A DNA stretch of 64,000 nucleotides from Herbidospora mongoliensis (GTDB taxonomy: Bacteria > Actinomycetota > Actinomycetes > Streptosporangiales > Streptosporangiaceae): the NCBI RefSeq assembly GCF_001570545.1, contig NZ_BBXD01000014.1, forward strand, positions 381,508-445,507, written 5' to 3'. Numbering within the stretch: the stretch's first letter is position 1; every line of letters starts with the position of its first letter. A model generated the notes under the pieces. The model was not told the DNA's origin, did not search any database, and saw only the letters and a program-made list of their open reading frames with translations. Of this stretch, positions 26,891-34,912 are shown piece by piece. Both the position numbers and the translations under genes were made by a program.

Positions 26891-26929
26891 CGCCGGTGCG
26901 GCCGGACCTGGGTTCGGTCCGCACCGGCG
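26891..26929. terminator. Bidirectional terminator hairpin
   Basis: Perfect 11-bp arms CGCCGGTGCGG (26891-26901) and CCGCACCGGCG (26919-26929) around a 17-base loop that can pair further inside. It lies between the convergent FN3 protein gene and the GH9 cellulase gene, where a shared factor-independent terminator is expected; no T-tract, as usual in high-GC actinomycetes. Confidence 0.75.
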
Positions 26930-26948
26930 GGTTCCTCTACCGCGCGGC

Positions 26949-29228
26949 TTACCGTGCGGTGCAGGTCACTGCGGCTGGGGTGGCATTGGCGCCGTTCCAG
27001 GCGCCGTTGAAACCGAAAGAGGTGGTGCCGCCGGGGGTCAGCGCGCCGTTCCAGGACAGGTTGGTCACGGTGACGGCCGAGCCGCTGGCGGTGTGGGAGC
27101 CGTTCCACAGCTGGGTGATGGTCTGGCTGTTGGGGAAGGTCCAGGCGATGGTCCAGCCGGTGAGCGCGGTGGTGCCGGTGTTCTTCACCTCGACGGCCGC
27201 GCCGAAGCCGGTGGGCCACTGGTTGACGAGGGTGTAGGTCGCCGCGCAGGCCTTACCGCCGCTGGGGGATGGGCTGGGACTCGGCGACGGGCTCGGTGAC
27301 GGGGAAGGGCTCGGGCTTGGCGACGGCGACGGCGAGGGTGACGGCGAGGGCGACGGCGACGGGCTGGGGCTCGGAGACGGAGACGGGCTTGGGCCGCCCG
27401 TGCCGGACTTTTCCGCCGTCCACGCGCCGACCCACGCCAGGACGGCGTTCCAGTTGATGGCGACCTCGTTCACCGACCAGGCGTCGATGTCGTCCAGGTA
27501 GCACTTCTGCGGACGGCAGCCGCTGAGGCGTTGCTGGGCGATCGGGTCCTGCAGGCCGCTGTTGGGGCCGCCGGCCAGGGAGCCGGCGGGGGCGATCGGC
27601 AGGGAGGAGTCGATCTGGTTGGCCCAGAACCGGTGGTGGACGTTGCGGGAGGGCTTGTCGCCGTAGCCGGTGACGTAGGAGTAGCCCATCGGGTTGCGGC
27701 CGAACTCGTAAGCCATCGTCTCGAACACCCCGGTGCGGAACCGCTCGGCGCCGGTGAAGTCGTGGGCCAGGGCCAGCAGCACCGCGTTGTTGAGGATCAG
27801 GTTGTTGGATCCCCAGATGTAGCCGCCGCCGGGGGGTTGGAAGGGCACCGGGTAGCCCTGGCCGCGCATCACGTTCAGCAGGCCGTCGGCCGCCGAGACG
27901 AACGAGGCGCGCAACTGCGTGCCGATGGACGAGGTCAGGCCGTTGGGCACCAGTGCCAGGGTGATGTCGCCGAGGCTGCCGACCTCCGACCACTGGGCGC
28001 CCTCGTTGGTGAAGCTGCGCCCGTAGTACAGCGAAGAGGAGGTCAGGTCGCTTCGGTAGGTCTGCTTGCCGGTGGTGGCGTACAGCTCGGCGGCGGCCCA
28101 GTAGAACTCGTCGCTCACCTTGTTGTCGACGTAGGAGCCGCCGCCGACGTCGTCGGAGGTGGGGGCGAGCCGGGACGGGTTGGCCTTGGCCGCGGTGTAG
28201 GCCTTCTCCGCGGCGGTCAGGCAGCGGGCGGAGAAGGAGGAGTCGATGGAGGCCCACACCCGGGCGCACTGGGCTGCGGCGGCGGCCAGGTTCAGGGTCG
28301 CCGTGGTGGTGGGCGCCGACAGCACCCGGGGCTGGGGATCCTGGTCGGGCCGTAGCGGCAGGCCGGTCCAGTTCGCGTCGTGCATCTTGTGGTGGGCCAT
28401 GCCGGCCAGCGTCCGGCCGTCGGGGACCTGCATCTTGAGCAGGAAGTCGATCTCCCAGCGGGCCTCGTCGAGGATGTCGGGCACACCGTTGCCGCGCTCG
28501 GGGATGGACATGGTGCCGTCGCCGAAGGCCGTGGTGTCCGCGCCGGGGATGTTCCTGGCCCGTTCGTAGGCGTTGACCAGCTGCCAGGCCGACATGCCGC
28601 CGTTGATGACGTACTTGCCGTGGTCGCCGGCGTCGTACCAGCCGCCGCGCACGTCCAGCCGGTAGCCGCAGTCGCTGCGGCACGGCACATTGGCGTCGCC
28701 CTGGTTGGGGGAGACGTTCAGGTGACCGGCGGCGCGGGCGTACTGGCTGCCGCCGGCGTACTGGGAGGTGATCGCGATGCCGCTGCGCTGGTGGTAGAAG
28801 AACGCCAGCGCGTCGTAGGGCAGCTTCTTCCAGGCGGCGGTGCCGATGTCGAAGGGGTGGCTGGACTCGTTGTTCACGGTGAGCACGTAGTTGGTGCCGG
28901 TCCCGGTGTACGAGGAAAAGTCGATCTTGTGGACGGAGTCTCCGGAGGGGGAGTCGGCGCCGAAGACGGTAGTGGTGCCGCTCGCCACCACCTGGTCGGA
29001 GCTGTTCAGCAGGCTCCAGGCCAGGGGCGAGCCCGAACCGCTGATCACGGTCGCCTGTTTGGCGGCGCCGGGCACGTAGGCGACCTGGTTGACCTTGATG
29101 TTCTGGCCGAGCGCCGGGCGGGCGACGGCGTGGGCGGTCTCTGTGGTGGCGATCGCGGTGATCGATGCCGCGGTCAGGGCGACGGCCAGTGCCGCCGCCG
29201 ATAGCCGCATCCGGCCTGAGGTGTTCAC
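26949..29228 (-). CDS. GH9 endoglucanase with C-terminal CBM2
   Basis: 759 residues from GTG 29228, seven bases after AGAGGA. Signal peptide (LSAAALAVALTAASITAIAT). An N-terminal Ig-like CelD_N domain precedes the (alpha/alpha)6 GH9 catalytic domain: the catalytic base region GGWYDAGDHGKYVINGGM and the proton-donor Glu in DDIDAWSVNEVAINWNAVLA. A Ser-Pro linker of about 45 residues follows (27262-27395), then a family 2 cellulose-binding module (CAATYTLVNQWPTGFGAAVE, with surface Trp and terminal Cys pair). It hydrolyses beta-1,4-glucan outside the cell. The LacI-family gene immediately upstream is divergent and likely controls it. Confidence 0.92.
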   Translation of the reverse strand: MNTSGRMRLSAAALAVALTAASITAIATTETAHAVARPALGQNIKVNQVAYVPGAAKQATVISGSGSPLAWSLLNSSDQVVASGTTTVFGADSPSGDSVHKIDFSSYTGTGTNYVLTVNNESSHPFDIGTAAWKKLPYDALAFFYHQRSGIAITSQYAGGSQYARAAGHLNVSPNQGDANVPCRSDCGYRLDVRGGWYDAGDHGKYVINGGMSAWQLVNAYERARNIPGADTTAFGDGTMSIPERGNGVPDILDEARWEIDFLLKMQVPDGRTLAGMAHHKMHDANWTGLPLRPDQDPQPRVLSAPTTTATLNLAAAAAQCARVWASIDSSFSARCLTAAEKAYTAAKANPSRLAPTSDDVGGGSYVDNKVSDEFYWAAAELYATTGKQTYRSDLTSSSLYYGRSFTNEGAQWSEVGSLGDITLALVPNGLTSSIGTQLRASFVSAADGLLNVMRGQGYPVPFQPPGGGYIWGSNNLILNNAVLLALAHDFTGAERFRTGVFETMAYEFGRNPMGYSYVTGYGDKPSRNVHHRFWANQIDSSLPIAPAGSLAGGPNSGLQDPIAQQRLSGCRPQKCYLDDIDAWSVNEVAINWNAVLAWVGAWTAEKSGTGGPSPSPSPSPSPSPSPSPSPSPSPSPSPSPSPSPSPSPSPSPSPSGGKACAATYTLVNQWPTGFGAAVEVKNTGTTALTGWTIAWTFPNSQTITQLWNGSHTASGSAVTVTNLSWNGALTPGGTTSFGFNGAWNGANATPAAVTCTAR

Positions 29229-29302
29229 GTGGAGTCCTCTCAACCCATGGGCTTCGCATCTTGTGACCCCGAGGCCGGAAGAGGACAGCCGTCCGTACGA
29301 GA

Positions 29303-29333
29303 GAAAGCATTTCGTGCAGCTCACAGAGCTTTC
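29303..29333. promoter_or_regulatory. Nested inverted repeats in the GH9/LacI divergent region
   Basis: GAAAGC (from 29303) pairs with GCTTTC (ending 29333), and inside them AGCTC ACA GAGCT (29318-29330) is a perfect short palindrome. The site lies between the divergent starts at 29228 and 29393. LacI-type operators are usually centred CG palindromes, which this is not, so assignment is tentative. Confidence 0.35.
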
Positions 29334-29392
29334 AGCAGCGAATGATTCTGTATATTTCACGACAGTTTCCCGGCGATCCCTAGAATCTCAGC

Positions 29393-30445
29393 GTGACCGC
29401 TCTTCCCCGCGACCCGCATGCGGCGCCTCCCCGCCAGGAGGTCACGCTCGCGCACATCGCCAAGCTGGCCGGCGTGTCCGCCCCGACCGTCTCCAAGGTG
29501 ATCAACGGCCATCCCGGGGTGGCCGGCGACACCCGCCGCCGGATCGAGGACCTGGTCAGGGAGCACGGCTGGCGTCGCCGGCCGGACACCACCGAATCCA
29601 GCGCGGTCGTCGAGGTCGTCTTCGAGTCCCTCGACAGCATGTGGGCGCTGGAACTGATCCAGGGCATGGACGAGGTGACCCAGGCGTACGGAATGATCCT
29701 GGGGCTGACCGACATGCGCGGACGGCGTTCCCCGCATGCGGGCTGGATCGACCAGGTGCTCGCCCGCCGCCCGCTCGGGGTCATCGCGGTCTCGGCCGAC
29801 ATCGGCGAGCGGCAGCGTGACCGCCTGGCCAGCCGCTCCATCCCGCTGATAGCCCTGGATCCGCGCGGCGAGCCCGACCATGACGTCCCCTCGGTGGGGG
29901 CGACGAACTGGAACGGCGGCCTGTCCGCGACGCGCCACCTGCTGGAGCTGGGGCACCGCCGGATCGCCATGGTCAACGGCCCCGACACGCTGATGTGCTG
30001 CCGGGCTCGCCTGGACGGCTATCGTGCGGCCCTGGACGCGGCCGGTGTCCCCGCCGACCCCACCCTGGTGCGCACCGCCCCGCTGTATGTGGAGGGCGGC
30101 CGGGGCCAGGGCACGGCGCTCCTGGAACTGCCCGAGCCGCCGACGGCCGTCTTCGCCGCCAACGACCTGCAGGCGCTCGGGGTCTACCAGGCGGCCCACC
30201 GCGCCGGGCTGCGCGTCCCGGAGGACCTGAGCGTCGTCGGGTTCGACGATCTGCCGCTGGCGCGGTGGGCCGACCCGCCGATGACCACCGTGCGTCAGCC
30301 GTTGCGGAAGATGGGCACCGCCGCCGCCCAGATGGTGATGGCCTTGGCCGCCGGCGCGGCACCGGACGACCACCGGGTGGAACTGGCCACCCGGCTGGAA
30401 GTGCGCTCCAGCACCGCCTCCCCGGCCCGAGCCGGCCACCGCTGA
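29393..30445 (+). CDS. LacI-family transcriptional regulator
   Basis: 350 residues. N-terminal HTH with hinge: TLAHIAKLAGVSAPTVSKVI, NGHPGVAGDTRRRIEDLV. Then a periplasmic-binding-like sugar domain (SIPLIALDPRGEPDHDVPSV, GHRRIAMVNGPDTLMCCRAR, AVFAANDLQALGVYQAAH, LSVVGFDDLPLARWADPPMT). Start is GTG 29393 without an obvious ribosome-binding site. Its position opposite the GH9 cellulase indicates control by a cellulose-derived sugar, as known for actinobacterial CebR/CelR regulators; the effector here is inferred. Confidence 0.9.
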   Translation: MTALPRDPHAAPPRQEVTLAHIAKLAGVSAPTVSKVINGHPGVAGDTRRRIEDLVREHGWRRRPDTTESSAVVEVVFESLDSMWALELIQGMDEVTQAYGMILGLTDMRGRRSPHAGWIDQVLARRPLGVIAVSADIGERQRDRLASRSIPLIALDPRGEPDHDVPSVGATNWNGGLSATRHLLELGHRRIAMVNGPDTLMCCRARLDGYRAALDAAGVPADPTLVRTAPLYVEGGRGQGTALLELPEPPTAVFAANDLQALGVYQAAHRAGLRVPEDLSVVGFDDLPLARWADPPMTTVRQPLRKMGTAAAQMVMALAAGAAPDDHRVELATRLEVRSSTASPARAGHR

Positions 30446-30455
30446 GAAAAGCTCG

Positions 30456-31112
30456 TCACCGCTCCTGCGGGCCGGGCGCCGTGAACCGGTCGGCGGCGGC
30501 TCCTTCCAGGTGACCCGGCGGCAGCCGCCGTCCGCAGATCACGAGCAGCAGATCCTGGGCACGGCCCGTCACCGGCGATCCGGTGCCGTGGGTCCAGTCG
30601 AGGTCGGTGGCCCGCAACTGGACGCCGGTGAGGTCCGTACCGAAAAATGCGATGTTCTTGGACGTCATCCCGGCGAAGACCATCGCGATCCGCTCCGGCG
30701 GCACGACCCTGCCCAGCCCGAGGCCGACCGTGATGTCCAGGCCGTGGATGACGTCGTGCGACAAGGCCCCGACCGCTCCGCCGCCGGGCGGCTTCCACGG
30801 GTGCGCGATGTTGGCGCGTAGCACGGCCAGAAGATCCGCGCTGCTCATCCGGCTCGCGTCGTGGCGGGCGAGCCGGTCGGCCATCCGGTTGAAGTTTCCA
30901 CCGGCCTTGACCAGTTCCACGAGCATCCGCCCGGCCGACTGCCGGAACGGCATCGTCGTGTGGGCCACGACCTCGCGGACCCGCCACCCGTCGCAGAGCG
31001 TCGCAGCGTCCCACTGGTCGGGCCGGAGCGCGGCGAGCAGGTCGGCCTGGTCACCGCGCTCCGCGCGCACCGCCGCCCGTGCGGCCTCGTCGCCCACTGC
31101 TGAATTCCTCAT
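30456..31112 (-). CDS. Maleylpyruvate isomerase-like (mycothiol-dependent, DinB-fold) protein
   Basis: 218 residues from ATG 31112, nine bases after GGAGG. The N-terminal MDMPI segment reads LRPDQWDAATLCDGWRVREV followed by VAHTTMPF, containing the first metal-ligand His; another, LSHDVIHGLDITVGLGLG, gives the remaining HxxxH-like pair. Proteins of this fold use mycothiol or bind divalent metal and often occur beside sigma factors in actinomycetes. A divergent ECF sigma gene starts 79 bases away, so it could act as a regulator or redox partner; the enzymatic role is not provable here. Confidence 0.78.
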   Translation of the reverse strand: MRNSAVGDEAARAAVRAERGDQADLLAALRPDQWDAATLCDGWRVREVVAHTTMPFRQSAGRMLVELVKAGGNFNRMADRLARHDASRMSSADLLAVLRANIAHPWKPPGGGAVGALSHDVIHGLDITVGLGLGRVVPPERIAMVFAGMTSKNIAFFGTDLTGVQLRATDLDWTHGTGSPVTGRAQDLLLVICGRRLPPGHLEGAAADRFTAPGPQER

Positions 31113-31190
31113 GTCGCCTCCACGTTTCGTGTCTCCCAGGACATACGGGCCGGAGGCCGAGGACTCATCGGTCGGTCGTAAGGTCGATGC

Positions 31191-32165
31191 GTGGTGGACA
31201 TCTCGTCTGGGCCGGACGAACGTCTGGAGCGACACCGGACCGAGCTCACCGGCTACTGCTACCGGATGCTGGGTTCCGGCTTCGAGGCTGAAGACGCCGT
31301 ACAGGAGACACTGGTCCGGGCCTGGCGGGCCTATGAGCGTTACGACGAACGGCGGGCGACGCTGCGCGTGTGGCTCTATCGCATCGCCACCAACGTCTGC
31401 CTCGACATGCTCCGCAGCGCCCAGCGCCGTGCCCTCGCCATCGACCTCGGCCCGGCCTCGCAGGCCGGCGCCGCGCTGGGTCCGCCGGTCGCGGACGAGC
31501 GGTGGATCCACCCGATCCCCGACGCCCGCGCCATACCGGCGGAAGCGGGCCCGGAGGAGGTGGCGCTACGGCGCGAGACGATCCGGCTCGCGTTCGTCGC
31601 CGCGCTCCAGCATCTTCCGGCCCGGCAACGCGCGGCGCTGATCCTCTGTGACGTCCTGTGCTGGACGGCCAAGGAGACCGCCGACCTGCTCGACACCACC
31701 GTGGCCTCGGTCAACAGCGCACTGCAGCGGGCCCGGGCGACGCTCAGAGCCACTGCCCCCACCCCTAAGCGGTTCGACGACGCCACCCGGCGTGACCTGC
31801 TCGATCGATACTGCGCGGCGTTCGAACGCCACGATATCGACACGCTGGTGTCGCTCCTGCATGAGGACGTCAGGATGTCGATGCCGCCATTCGCCTGGTG
31901 GCTGCGTGGCCGCGACCAGATCCGCCTGGCCCTGACCGACCCCGCGGGGTCGTGCGCGGGGGCACGGTTGTGGCCGGTCGAGGCGAACGGGTCGCCGGCC
32001 TTCTGGCAGACCCGCCCGGCCCCGGACGGCAGCCACCACCCGTTCGCCCTGATCGTGCTCGACGTGGCCGACGGCGCGATCACCGACATCGTCACCTTTC
32101 TCGACGCCGAGCGCCTGACCCGCCTGTTCCCGCCGATGAGGTACGACGTCCACGGACGTATGTGA
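31191..32165 (+). CDS. ECF sigma factor with C-terminal SnoaL-like domain
   Basis: 324 residues. Sigma region 2: HRTELTGYCYRMLGSGFEAE, DAVQETLVRAWRAYERYDER. Region 4: LQHLPARQRAALILCDVLCW, TAKETADLLDTTVASVNSAL. A C-terminal NTF2/SnoaL-like domain of about 130 residues follows (RRDLLDRYCAAFERHDIDTL, then LRGRDQIRLAL). This extended form is the SigJ/ECF41-like type in which the extra domain adjusts promoter binding and replaces a classical anti-sigma factor. Starts at GTG 31191, divergent from the MDMPI gene. Confidence 0.9.
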   Translation: MVDISSGPDERLERHRTELTGYCYRMLGSGFEAEDAVQETLVRAWRAYERYDERRATLRVWLYRIATNVCLDMLRSAQRRALAIDLGPASQAGAALGPPVADERWIHPIPDARAIPAEAGPEEVALRRETIRLAFVAALQHLPARQRAALILCDVLCWTAKETADLLDTTVASVNSALQRARATLRATAPTPKRFDDATRRDLLDRYCAAFERHDIDTLVSLLHEDVRMSMPPFAWWLRGRDQIRLALTDPAGSCAGARLWPVEANGSPAFWQTRPAPDGSHHPFALIVLDVADGAITDIVTFLDAERLTRLFPPMRYDVHGRM

Positions 32166-32193
32166 GAGGACCGATACCGAGCCGACCGGCGGA

Positions 32194-33108
32194 TCACTCC
32201 ATCACGATGGGGGTCCGCTCGGTGAGGTCCAGGGTCGCGACGAGGGCGGCGAGGTGACGGGAGGTCGATGCGGCGGGCCAGACCGCCCAGGTTCTGCGGA
32301 CGATCGGGTTGCCGATCAGCGGGTGCCAGATCAGCCCCGGTGGCAGGGCCGGCAGCCAGCCGCGAGAGGCGAAGGCGAAAGATCGGCCGGTGCCGGCGGC
32401 GGCGAGTTTCACCTCCGGAGTGACCGGGCGATCCTGGTCTCCGGACAGATCTCTCACGGGCACGCCATGGGTGCGCAGGATGGCCGTGACCTGGTCGTGC
32501 CAGGCCGGTGAGTCCGAACGCGCGAACCCCATCCAGGACATGCCGCGCAGGCGGTCCAGCCGAACGCCGGTGGCGTCGGCGAGCTCCGCTGAGCGGGCCG
32601 AGGTGAGAATCACGCCCATGGCCTCCTCCACGACGAGCACGCTGTCGAGGAGGGGGTCGTAAGGGCGGTCGCGGACCAGGGCCAGGTCCAGATCGCCACT
32701 CCGGATCGCGGTGAGCTGGGCGCTGCCGGAGGAGTGCCGTAGCCCGATCTTCAGTTCCGGGTAGACCGTGTTCAGCTCGGCCAGGATCGAGGGCAGCAGA
32801 TCCAGCGGGAACTCCAGGGGGACGCCGATTCTCAGCGAGCACGGTTCGGCCGGCCGGCCGGTCATCGTGGCGATCATGGCGTCGTGGCGTTCCAGCAGCG
32901 CTCGGACCTCACCGAGCATGGTCAGGCCGGCGGCGGTGGGACGTGCACCGGTGTGGTCGCGTTCCAGCAGCTGTATCCCGAGCTGGCGTTCCAGGGACCG
33001 CACGGTCTGAGACAACGCGGACTGGCTCACGTGCAGGCGGCGGGCCGCGGCCGACACGCCGCCCTCCTCCGCGACGGCCACGAACGCCCGCATCTCTCTG
33101 ATCTCCAT
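32194..33108 (-). CDS. LysR-family transcriptional regulator
   Basis: 304 residues with the classic N-terminal HTH (MREMRAFVAVAEEGGVSAAA-like; RRLHVSQSALSQTVRSLERQ, LGIQLLERDHTGARPTAAGL) and a two-lobed substrate-binding domain (LRIGVPLEFPLDLLPSILAE). The gene is divergent from the SDR at 33281 with about 170 bases between them, the usual setup for a LysR protein controlling its neighbour and itself. Effector unknown. Confidence 0.92.
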   Translation of the reverse strand: MEIREMRAFVAVAEEGGVSAAARRLHVSQSALSQTVRSLERQLGIQLLERDHTGARPTAAGLTMLGEVRALLERHDAMIATMTGRPAEPCSLRIGVPLEFPLDLLPSILAELNTVYPELKIGLRHSSGSAQLTAIRSGDLDLALVRDRPYDPLLDSVLVVEEAMGVILTSARSAELADATGVRLDRLRGMSWMGFARSDSPAWHDQVTAILRTHGVPVRDLSGDQDRPVTPEVKLAAAGTGRSFAFASRGWLPALPPGLIWHPLIGNPIVRRTWAVWPAASTSRHLAALVATLDLTERTPIVME

Positions 33109-33280
33109 CTCCCCATCGTCGCGGATGGCCCCACGACGTCGACGAGTGGGCGCGCTCGACAGAGCAGCTGGTGGCGCGCCTTATGAGGGGTATCGGCGAT
33201 GGCGGCAGCCGCCCGGCAATATCGTCCGGCTCCCTGGGGTTCCAGCCAGACATCGAGCAGTCACCAGGGATGGAGCCGAC

Positions 33281-34006
33281 ATGGAATTCGAGAATCAGGT
33301 GGCCCTGATCACCGGCGGTACGGCGGGGATCGGGCTGGAGACCGCGCGCAGGCTCGCACGCGGAGGCGCGGAGGTGATCATCAGCGGTCGTGACGTGACG
33401 CGGGGCGAACGGGCCGCCGACGAGCTGGCCGAGGCGGGGCGGGTGCGCTTCGTCCCCGTTGACATGTCCGACACGGACTCCGTCGCCGCGCTGGCCGAGC
33501 AGGCCGGGAAGGTCGACATCCTGGTCAACAACGCCGCGGCGTTCCCGACGGCGACGACGTTCGAACAGGACATCGCGGGCTTCGACCGGGTCTACGCCAC
33601 CAACGTGCGCGGGCCCTACTTCCTGGTGGCCCGGCTCGCACCCCACATGGTCCGGCAGCGCCGCGGCGCCATCGTCAACATCAGCACCATGGCCGCCACG
33701 AAGGGCATCCCCGGTGCGTCGGTGTACAGCGCGACGAAGGCCGCACTGGCCTCTCTCACCCGTACCTGGGCCGCCGAGTTCGCCCCGTATGTACGGGTCA
33801 ACACGGTCGCTCCCGGACCCACCAGGACCGAGGGCGTGCTCGTGGAGTGGGGCGAGAGCATCGAGGACCTCGCCAAGGTCCTTCCCCTGGCCCGTACGGC
33901 ACGCGCCGAGGAGATCGCCGAGGCCGTCGTGTTCCTCGCCTCACCGAAAGCGAGCTACATGACCGGTGCGACGATCAGCGTCGACGCGGGCGCCACAGCG
34001 ATCTGA
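33281..34006 (+). CDS. Short-chain dehydrogenase/reductase
   Basis: 241 residues from ATG 33281 (GGAG upstream). Rossmann TGGTAGIGLETARRLARGGA binds NAD(P); NNAAAFPT; catalytic Ser in IVNISTMAATKG, Tyr-Lys in SVYSATKAALASL; C-terminal ISVDAGATAI. The Asp/Arg region after beta-2 reads SGRDVTRGERAAD, favouring NADP. Substrate not predictable. Probably under the divergent LysR regulator. Its stop is next to the convergent RsbW-like gene with only one base between. Confidence 0.9.
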   Translation: MEFENQVALITGGTAGIGLETARRLARGGAEVIISGRDVTRGERAADELAEAGRVRFVPVDMSDTDSVAALAEQAGKVDILVNNAAAFPTATTFEQDIAGFDRVYATNVRGPYFLVARLAPHMVRQRRGAIVNISTMAATKGIPGASVYSATKAALASLTRTWAAEFAPYVRVNTVAPGPTRTEGVLVEWGESIEDLAKVLPLARTARAEEIAEAVVFLASPKASYMTGATISVDAGATAI

Positions 34007-34007
34007 G

Positions 34008-34406
34008 TCAGCCGTTCGGGGCGGGCGTCAAGGCCATGCGCAGACGCAGGCGCGAACCGCCGGGCTGCTGGTCGATGCTGATTTCGTCGCAGACCTGCCC
34101 CATCAACCACAGTCCGAATCCGCGCGGGGCCTGGGTGGAGGGTGGCTGCGGGTAGGCGTGGTGGGGGGCCAGCCGACCGGCGGTGTCGGCGATCTCGACG
34201 GTGAGGTCGAGTTCGTCGGCCCAGATGCTCAGGGTGCCGTGACCGCCGCCGTGTTCCAGCACGTTGGCGGCTGCTTCGCTGACCGCCAGTTCCAGGTCCT
34301 GGGCGCGTTGCGTGCTCAGTCCCGCTCCGGACGCGTAGCTGCCGACGCGGTCGCGAAGAGCGGACAGGTCGTCGGTGATCGGCCAGTGCCGGGGCACATT
34401 CGTCAT
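34008..34406 (-). CDS. RsbW-like anti-sigma factor / serine kinase (HATPase)
   Basis: 132 residues. GHKL ATPase signs: N-box ELAVSEAAANVLEHGGGHGT, followed by VEIADTAGRLAPHHAYP and the G-region TQAPRGFGLWLMGQVCDEIS. Single-domain proteins of this kind bind a sigma factor or partner and phosphorylate a STAS-domain antagonist. It is the last gene of the rsbQ-rsbP-STAS cassette, 134 bases after the STAS gene. No sigma factor gene of the SigB/SigF type is adjacent, so its target lies elsewhere. Confidence 0.85.
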   Translation of the reverse strand: MTNVPRHWPITDDLSALRDRVGSYASGAGLSTQRAQDLELAVSEAAANVLEHGGGHGTLSIWADELDLTVEIADTAGRLAPHHAYPQPPSTQAPRGFGLWLMGQVCDEISIDQQPGGSRLRLRMALTPAPNG

Positions 34407-34540
34407 GTCGTGACCTCCTCTCCGGTGCCGTCTTGGGCGGAGAGGGCGACCGACGTGGCGAGAACGGATTCCGGGTTGGACGCCTCGCTGTTGGACACAC
34501 ACCTACCCCCTAAGCGACGGTCCACCTGTGGGGAGCCGTG

Positions 34541-34912
34541 TCATGGGGCAGGTGATTCCCGCAGGGCGTGAGCGAGGGTGGGGCGGATGGTGAACAGCCG
34601 GTCCAGACAGGTGAGTTCGAACACCCGGGCCAGGCGGGGCGGCACCCCGACCAGGACCAGCAGTCCCGCGCGCTCGTTCATCCAGGTGTGGACGGTCAGC
34701 AGGACCCTGATGCCGCTGGAATCGCAGAATCCCAGCGCGGTCATGTCCAGGACAAGGTGGTGCCGGTGGTCGGGCAGCTGAGCGAACACGTGCTGGCGGA
34801 GCTGGGTGGCGTTGGTGTGATCCAGGTCGCCCCGCACGGCCAGCACCGTTGGTGTGAGCAGGCCCCCCGTGCTGGGGACAGGCAGTTTCCGTAGCTCGAC
34901 GACGGCGGTCAC
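34541..34912 (-). CDS. RsbV-like anti-anti-sigma factor (STAS domain)
   Basis: 123 residues. STAS fold: TVLAVRGDLDHTNATQLRQH, LVLDMTALGFCDSSGIRVLL with the phosphorylatable Ser of DSSG (65/66), and VFELTCLDRLFTIRPTLAHA. When unphosphorylated such proteins capture RsbW-type kinases and free the sigma factor. Start ATG overlaps the phosphatase gene's stop by 4 bp, so phosphatase and its substrate are made together. Confidence 0.88.
   Translation of the reverse strand: MTAVVELRKLPVPSTGGLLTPTVLAVRGDLDHTNATQLRQHVFAQLPDHRHHLVLDMTALGFCDSSGIRVLLTVHTWMNERAGLLVLVGVPPRLARVFELTCLDRLFTIRPTLAHALRESPAP

Noticed and set aside
27262-27395. Short tandem repeats resembling a CRISPR or satellite
   Set aside because: They encode the Ser-Pro linker of the GH9 cellulase in frame; unit length is 6 bp.
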